A stretch of DNA of 10,964 nucleotides from Azovibrio restrictus. Its GTDB lineage: Bacteria > Pseudomonadota > Gammaproteobacteria > Burkholderiales > Rhodocyclaceae. Numbering within the stretch: position 1 is the first letter of the stretch; every line of letters begins with the position of its first letter. The stretch lies in assembly GCA_003252145.1 (NCBI GenBank), contig QKDJ01000176.1:1-10964 (forward strand), read 5' to 3'. Position numbers and translations under genes: made by a program. Shown piece after piece: positions 6,722 through 10,964 of the stretch. The notes under the pieces were generated by a model, which worked only from the letters and a program-made list of their open reading frames with translations, made no database searches and was not told the DNA's origin.

Positions 6722-8278
6722 TCATGCAGGATTGGGTTCAAGGGCGGCCAAGGGCAGGTACAAGGTAAAGACGCTACCCTGTCCCAACTCGCTTTCCCCC
6801 ATCAATTCGCCCCGATGGCGCCTGGCGATATCCCGGGCCACAGCCAGGCCCAGACCGCTTCCCGTTCCGGCAGGCCGGGTACTGAAGAAGGGCTCGAAGA
6901 CCTGCTGCAGGATTTCCGGGCTCATGCCCACCCCGTTGTCCTCCACCCGAACCCAGGCCTGCTCTTGCCCGGCCCCGGTCCTGATCGTGATGATTCCATC
7001 CTCCTCCAGGGCCTGGACTGCGTTAAGCAGCAAATTCATCAGCACCTGATGAATCTGGGACGGAATGCAACGGACCAACGCAGGCTCCCCATGGACTTCC
7101 ACCAGACCCGCCCGCCCCCGCAACTCGTGCCCCAGCATACCCAGGGTGTCTTCCACACATTGCTTCAGGGTGGTTTCCCGCCACTCCTGGTGATCCAGCT
7201 GGGCAAAATCCATCAGGTCGGCGACCACCTTCTTGACCCGCCCCAGGCCATCCCGGGATTCCTGCAACAGCCCCTGCACGTCATCCTTGATGAAGTCGTA
7301 GTCCGCCACAGTGCAGGCTTCCGGGGTAATGACCTCCTTGCGCCCCACCTCCACCAAGCCAACCAGGCTATGAACATAATGACCCAGACTGTTCAGATTG
7401 GAGCTCACATAACCCAGTGGATTGTTGATTTCGTGAGCCACCCCGGCAGCCAGTTGCCCCACCGAGGCCAGCTTTTCCGACTGCAGCATCTGCCGGTGAC
7501 TGCTCTCCAGGCGTACCACCATGTCGGCCAGCTCCAGCCAGCGACGCCGCAACAGGGACAACAGGGACCAGCCGATGAAGGCCACGATCAGGAAAACCAG
7601 GGCATGGGCCAGGAGGATTGCCCTCTGGCTGATCTGCTGGGCCGCGGCAATGGGCCCATAGGGGATGGCTATACTAATGCCGCCCCGAATATCTCCCAGC
7701 TTGTAGCCCTGCCCTGCATGACAGGCCAGACAGGCGGGCTCCACCCGCAAGGGGGCCATGTAATGGAGTTCCCTGCCCTGCTCAGTGGTATTCACCTGTA
7801 TATACTCAGGCAAGCCATTCTCGAAGGACTCCAGGGCCTGACGCTCCCACTCCAGCGGCGCATTGGCTGGTTGCAGGGGACGCAGGCTGGTAATGCGAAA
7901 ACGGGTCCCGGAATCTCCGGCAGAAAGCTCGCCGATCAGCCGGGTCATATAGGCGGGATTGATCAGGGTCAGACGTTGACCATCGGTAGTGGTTACATCC
8001 CGGTTGGGCACAGTCAGGTAAGGATTGGGCTGTACATTGGGCCCCACCGGTACATACACCCCCCCGTGGGAGGCATTCCAGCTACGGGCCAGCACCACCA
8101 TGCGGAACATGTTGCGTGCCCCTTCCACCGCTACAGCCTCGGTCTGGGTTCGATGTGCCCGGATATTGAATAGGGCCGACAAGATCACCACCGCCAGCCA
8201 CAATATCCCCAGCAACCACCACCAACGGCGGTCTCGTATGAAAACAGGAACGGCTGAGGGTGAAGCGCTCCCTTTCAT
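6722..8278 (-). CDS. Sensor histidine kinase with periplasmic haem c (Tll0287-like/DUF3365) domain
   Basis: The protein has 518 residues. A membrane helix (about 19-40, after basic RDRR) leads into a periplasmic domain (about 41-219) and a second helix (220-243). The periplasmic domain has the features of the Tll0287-like/DUF3365 family, including a C-terminal CLACH haem c motif (Cys183, Cys186, His187) followed by GYKLGDIRGGISIAIPY. A covalent haem there would suit sensing of redox state or a small gas such as NO, CO or O2. After the second helix come HisKA with His282 in AAGVAHEINNPLG and HATPase_c (Asn419 in NLLLNAVQ, DNGVG at 447-451, and a GTGSGLGLAVA box). There is no receiver domain, so the signal must pass to a separate protein. 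ATG 8278 is preceded by AAAGGT seven bases upstream, a moderate binding site. It is the first gene of the operon. The ligand is unknown. Confidence 0.93.
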   Translation of the reverse strand: MKGSASPSAVPVFIRDRRWWWLLGILWLAVVILSALFNIRAHRTQTEAVAVEGARNMFRMVVLARSWNASHGGVYVPVGPNVQPNPYLTVPNRDVTTTDGQRLTLINPAYMTRLIGELSAGDSGTRFRITSLRPLQPANAPLEWERQALESFENGLPEYIQVNTTEQGRELHYMAPLRVEPACLACHAGQGYKLGDIRGGISIAIPYGPIAAAQQISQRAILLAHALVFLIVAFIGWSLLSLLRRRWLELADMVVRLESSHRQMLQSEKLASVGQLAAGVAHEINNPLGYVSSNLNSLGHYVHSLVGLVEVGRKEVITPEACTVADYDFIKDDVQGLLQESRDGLGRVKKVVADLMDFAQLDHQEWRETTLKQCVEDTLGMLGHELRGRAGLVEVHGEPALVRCIPSQIHQVLMNLLLNAVQALEEDGIITIRTGAGQEQAWVRVEDNGVGMSPEILQQVFEPFFSTRPAGTGSGLGLAVARDIARRHRGELMGESELGQGSVFTLYLPLAALEPNPA

Positions 8279-8400
8279 GACAGCTACCTTTGTACGAAAG
8301 ATGTGGTCATTCTAGCCGCCTTGGTATGAAACAGGCGCGCTACGCTTCCTGATGACTTTGGGCTTACAATTTTGGACAACTGCATTCTGACTCCTTGTTC
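8279..8400. promoter_or_regulatory. Divergent intergenic region with candidate promoters
   Basis: This 122-base spacer must hold the promoters for the minus-strand operon and probably for the plus-strand NarL-type regulator. On the plus strand TACAAT (8365-8370) resembles a sigma-70 -10 box placed about 30 bases before the start codon. On the minus strand TAGAAT (complement of 8309-8314) is another -10-like hexamer. Neither has a convincing -35 element at 16-18 bases, so both are tentative and activator-dependent control is possible. Confidence 0.4.
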
Positions 8401-9036
8401 ATGGCAAAGACCCAAATCCTGCTCGCTGATGATCAAGTACTAATCCGTGCCGGTATCCGTGCCTTGCTGGAGAGCATGCCCGGCAATGAAGTCATTGCCG
8501 AATGCGAGAATGGGGAACAGGCCATTGCCGCCATCCAGACTTTGAAGCCCCAGGTGGCTGTGCTGGACATCACCATGCCGGGCATCTCGGGTATTGAAGC
8601 AGCGCAACGGGTGCGGGCCTTCGACCCGAATATCAAGCTGCTGATACTCTCGGGAGTCGAGCGCCAGGAAGTGGTGGACCAGGCCCTGGCCGCCGGCATC
8701 AACGGATACATGCTCAAGGATTTTGCCCTGGCAGAGCTTCAACTGGCCCTGACCACGGTCATGGCAGGGGGCCGTTTTCTCTCACCCCGCATCCAGGAAA
8801 AACTCATCAATCGGGTTCTGGGCGGTGCCAATACCCCAAGCACCAGTCTTACCACCCGCCAGATCGAAATCCTGCGTCTGGTGGCCTCGGGGCTCACCAC
8901 CAAGGAAATCGCCCGGGACCTGGACATCAGCCCCAAGACCGTGGAATTCCACCGGACCCAGTTGATGGAACGCACCGGCGCCACCGACGTGGCCGGCCTG
9001 ACCCGCTACGCCATGCAGCGTGGGCTGATCAGCTGA
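8401..9036 (+). CDS. NarL/LuxR-family response regulator
   Basis: This 211-residue DNA-binding response regulator would activate or repress transcription after phosphorylation. The receiver (about 4-120) has Asp10/Asp11, phosphoacceptor Asp56 (in VLDITMP), Ser84 and Lys106, all in expected places. A linker leads to a GerE/LuxR-type helix-turn-helix (about 149-211) with the hallmark LTTRQIEILRLVASGLTTKE and the recognition helix around SPKTVEFHRTQLMERTGA. Length and layout are those of NarL/FixJ-class regulators, but there is too little to name a specific member. The ATG at 8401 is preferred over the TTG two codons upstream because the receiver begins directly after it. No clear Shine-Dalgarno sequence precedes it, which is unlike its neighbours. 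It is divergent from the haem-kinase operon and converges on the Hpt gene, sharing an eight-base overlap at the stop codons. The cognate kinase is probably one of the sensors on either side. Confidence 0.95.
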   Translation: MAKTQILLADDQVLIRAGIRALLESMPGNEVIAECENGEQAIAAIQTLKPQVAVLDITMPGISGIEAAQRVRAFDPNIKLLILSGVERQEVVDQALAAGINGYMLKDFALAELQLALTTVMAGGRFLSPRIQEKLINRVLGGANTPSTSLTTRQIEILRLVASGLTTKEIARDLDISPKTVEFHRTQLMERTGATDVAGLTRYAMQRGLIS

Positions 9037-9421
9037 CGCTCCGCTCATCTCCTTGCACCGCCTCGACAAAACGCCCTAATCCTTCAGCCATATTCAGCAC
9101 TGCCTGACGCAGGCGGCAGCAATCCTCCCGCCACTCCTCCAGGCACCCCTCTGCCAGATCATTTTCGATCTTCCGCGCAATATCCAGACAAGCATCCGCC
9201 GCAAAGACCGCGCAGGAGCCCCGAATATCGTGGGCAATGCGTTTGATGGCCTGGAGGTCGCTGCATTGCACTGCAGACTCCAGCATATCCAGAGAAAGCT
9301 GGTGGCTATCCAGGAACATCTGAGCCAGGCGCAGGGCCATGCTTTCGTTACCCCCCAAGGTACGGACCAGTACCTCCAGACCCGGGAAGTCCCGGTAAGC
9401 CTCCGATAGCGTAACAGTCAT
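9029..9421 (-). CDS. Stand-alone Hpt (histidine phosphotransfer) protein
   Basis: The 130-residue protein is a single Hpt four-helix domain, a carrier that moves phosphoryl groups between a hybrid kinase receiver and a final response regulator. The motif is IKRIAHDIRGSCAVFAA, with the phosphorylatable His64 and the Gly67-Ser68 pair that usually follows; Ile-Arg takes the place of the common Leu-Lys. The helix-forming LRLAQMFLDSHQLSLDMLESAV segment before it is typical of the fold. The ATG at 9421 has a strong binding site, AGGAGGT on the minus strand (complement of 9428-9434), six bases upstream. Stand-alone Hpt proteins serve phosphorelays with hybrid kinases; none is complete here, but the sensor gene starting at 9583 is divergent from it and could encode one. 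Its 3' end overlaps the NarL-type gene. Confidence 0.9.
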   Translation of the reverse strand: MTVTLSEAYRDFPGLEVLVRTLGGNESMALRLAQMFLDSHQLSLDMLESAVQCSDLQAIKRIAHDIRGSCAVFAADACLDIARKIENDLAEGCLEEWREDCCRLRQAVLNMAEGLGRFVEAVQGDERSVS

Positions 9422-9582
9422 GACTCCACCTCCTGCTCAGTCCAGGGAAACGAGCGTTCCCCTGGTACGTGATTGCTCAATGCCCTAATGCTAGGCAAGT
9501 AAGTCGTCCAGGTGAACCGGGGTTTACCCTAGGTCCTGACAAGGGTTTGTCCGGGCTGGCAAGGCCTTTCGTTTCGGGAATC
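9422..9582. promoter_or_regulatory. Divergent spacer between Hpt and PAS-GAF sensor genes
   Basis: This 161-base spacer separates two divergently transcribed genes and should hold both promoters. It contains the strong Hpt ribosome binding site (9428-9434) and a 24-base inverted repeat (9442-9465). Smaller symmetric elements are GACAA/TTGTC (9538-9551, four-base loop) and GTTTC/GAAAC (9571-9575 and 9586-9590), the latter enclosing the start codon at 9583. No convincing sigma-70 pair was found on either strand. Confidence 0.45.
9442..9465. repeat. Near-perfect inverted repeat, candidate operator or hairpin
   Basis: The left arm CCAGGGAAACG (9442-9452) and right arm CGTTCCCCTGG (9455-9465) match in ten of eleven pairs around a two-base centre. 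The single mismatch is 9448/9459. It lies 20 bases upstream of the Hpt start, just before its ribosome binding site, and about 120 bases upstream of the sensor start. The short centre and full-turn spacing suit a dimeric regulator, and the two-base centre is too tight for an efficient RNA hairpin unless the inner pairs open. The binding protein is unknown. Confidence 0.55.
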
Positions 9583-10964
9583 ATGGAAACCATGCCCCAC
9601 CTTCCCGAGCCCTCGCCCATGAATGCCGTCCTGCTACCTGCCGCCACGGTTCGCCCTATCGAGCATTTGCAATTTTTCAAGGCCCTGCCAGATCCGGCCT
9701 GGATCAAGGACACGGAGAGCCGCTACCTGGCCTGCAATCCCCTGTTCGAACGCATCTATGGCGCCAGTGAAAAGGAAATCATCGGCCACACGGACTTCGA
9801 GTTCGTAACCCCGGACCAGGCTGAGTTTTTTCGCTCCAATGACAAGCGTGCCCTCAGCTCCGGCAAGCCCTGCAAGAACCTGGAATGGCTGACCTTCCAG
9901 GACACGGGAGAGTCCCGTCTCTATGAAGTGCAGAAAATGGCCTTGTACGATGGGGACGGTCAGGCTTTTGCCGTCCTGGGCATCGCCCGGGATGTAACGG
10001 AGGCCCAACACAATGCGGAAGCCCTGAGTGCCAGCGAACAGCGTTTTCGCGACATCACCCACACCATGGCCGACTGGGTCTGGGAAGTGGACACGGAACT
10101 ACGCTTCACCTACATCTCGGACACGGTGCTCCAGACCCTGGGCTACCAACCGGCAGAAATGCTAGGGCACCCCTTCACCGCCTTCATGCGGCCGCAAGAC
10201 GCGGTACAGATGCGGGCCTGGATCGACACTCAGCTTCATCCCCATCCCCGTCCTTTCCGGGATGTGGAAAACGCCCACCTGCACAAGGACGGCAGTCTTC
10301 GGCACCTGCTCTCCAGCGGTGTTCCCATTTTCGACTCCCAGGGTGGGCTGACCGGCTACCGGGGTATCGATACCGATATCACCGAGAAAAAGCGTATCGA
10401 GCTGGAACTGGCCCAGCATCGGAATCACCTGGAAAGTCTGGTCACCGCCCGCACGGCAGAGCTGGAGGCCGTCAACCGACGCCTGACCCTGAGCGACCAG
10501 CGCCTCACGGCCATGTTTGCCATGAGCCAGAAGGCCGGTGAACTCAGTGAAAAGGAACTGCTGCAACTGGCGGTAGACGAGGCCGTACGCTTGACTGGCA
10601 GTCACGTGGGTTACCTGCATCTGGTCCAGCCGTCGGAAGCACAGATCGAGCTGAGCACCTGGTGTTCAGACACCCTGATCCTGTGCGAGGCCAGCTGGAA
10701 CCGCAGTTACTCCCTGGCAGAAGCCGGTCCCTGGGCCGACAGTCTGCGTCGCCGCAAGCCTGTGGTTCACAACGACTATGACCAGATCACTGACCGAGGA
10801 CGCCCTCCCGGCCCCATCCCCCTGAACCGGCATGTGAGCGTGCCCATCATGGAAAACGGGCGCATTCTGGCCCTCCTGGGTGTGGGTAACAAAACCGAGG
10901 ACTACGACGGGGCAGACCAGCGGGAACTGCAACTCATCGGCGATGACCTGTGGCGCATGATCAT
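9583..10964 (+). CDS. PAS-PAS-GAF sensor protein, probably a histidine kinase (3' end outside window)
   Basis: The frame is open from ATG 9583 to the window edge, giving 460 residues with no stop. No membrane segment is visible, so it is likely cytoplasmic. Domains: PAS 1 (about 28-140, with the LPDPAWIKD start and a VLGIARDVTEAQ end), PAS 2 (about 150-271, ending in TDITEKKR), a coiled coil (272-305), and a GAF domain (306 onward) whose VVHNDYDQ, RHVSVPIMENG and LLGVGNKTEDYDGADQ segments are seen in GAF domains of PAS-box histidine kinases. A HisKA/HATPase_c end, possibly with receivers, or a GGDEF end would be expected beyond the window, but this is not visible. Other in-frame starts are 9592 and 9619; 9583 is chosen for GGGA just upstream. 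The neighbouring Hpt and NarL-type genes suggest it may be a hybrid kinase feeding them. Confidence 0.85.
   Translation, partial: METMPHLPEPSPMNAVLLPAATVRPIEHLQFFKALPDPAWIKDTESRYLACNPLFERIYGASEKEIIGHTDFEFVTPDQAEFFRSNDKRALSSGKPCKNLEWLTFQDTGESRLYEVQKMALYDGDGQAFAVLGIARDVTEAQHNAEALSASEQRFRDITHTMADWVWEVDTELRFTYISDTVLQTLGYQPAEMLGHPFTAFMRPQDAVQMRAWIDTQLHPHPRPFRDVENAHLHKDGSLRHLLSSGVPIFDSQGGLTGYRGIDTDITEKKRIELELAQHRNHLESLVTARTAELEAVNRRLTLSDQRLTAMFAMSQKAGELSEKELLQLAVDEAVRLTGSHVGYLHLVQPSEAQIELSTWCSDTLILCEASWNRSYSLAEAGPWADSLRRRKPVVHNDYDQITDRGRPPGPIPLNRHVSVPIMENGRILALLGVGNKTEDYDGADQRELQLIGDDLWRMI

Noticed and set aside
6710..8173. A 487-codon open frame on the plus strand opposite the haem c kinase
   Set aside because: It is antisense to a well-supported kinase; the translation is low-complexity and rich in His, Gln, Gly and Pro, with no family signature.
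9463..9478. Sigma-54-like promoter TGGTACG...TTGCT upstream of the sensor gene
   Set aside because: The gap between the GG and GC elements is one base shorter than the strict ten bases that sigma-54 requires.
9571..9590. GTTTC/GAAAC stem enclosing the start codon of the sensor gene, as an RNA switch
   Set aside because: Five pairs with a ten-base loop could form by chance; nothing else supports translational control there.

Overview
The window is GC-rich and gene-dense. Its codon choice, strong GGAG-type ribosome binding sites and stock of sensor kinases and cyclic-di-GMP proteins suggest a respiratory proteobacterium. A betaproteobacterium of the Rhodocyclales type is my best guess, but this is inference from style and domain content, not from a marker gene.

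Layout. Positions 1-189 hold the 3' end of an unidentified plus-strand gene, followed by a small MaoC-fold hydratase gene (258-710). Neither has an obvious link to what follows. From 8278 down to 742 runs a tightly packed minus-strand cluster of four signalling genes: (1) a membrane histidine kinase whose periplasmic Tll0287-like (DUF3365) domain carries a CxxCH haem c motif; (2) a second membrane-anchored histidine kinase with two PAS domains; (3) a single-domain CheY/Rcp1-like response regulator; (4) a 1262-residue protein arranged REC-REC-PAS-GAF-PAS-GGDEF-EAL-REC. Junctions are a 10-base gap, an ATGA overlap and a 4-base gap, so the four are very probably one operon.

Beyond a 122-base divergent spacer lies a plus-strand NarL/LuxR-type response regulator (8401-9036). 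Its stop codon overlaps tail-to-tail with a minus-strand stand-alone Hpt phosphotransfer protein (9029-9421). After another divergent spacer (9422-9582), which contains a near-perfect 24-base inverted repeat, a plus-strand PAS-PAS-GAF sensor gene starts at 9583 and runs off the window.

How it may work together. Every receiver, kinase and Hpt component needed for a multistep phosphorelay is present. One plausible reading has two arms: a haem/redox-sensing kinase and a PAS kinase that feed receivers controlling cyclic-di-GMP turnover, and a sensor-Hpt-NarL arm that controls transcription. The PAS-kinase and the last sensor share a closely related PAS domain, which suggests they arose from common parts. 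The second receiver of the GGDEF-EAL protein has lost its phosphoacceptor aspartate, so part of the input is likely phosphorylation-independent. No RNA genes, insertion sequences, CRISPR arrays or phage genes were seen, and no stretch longer than 300 bases lacks a gene.
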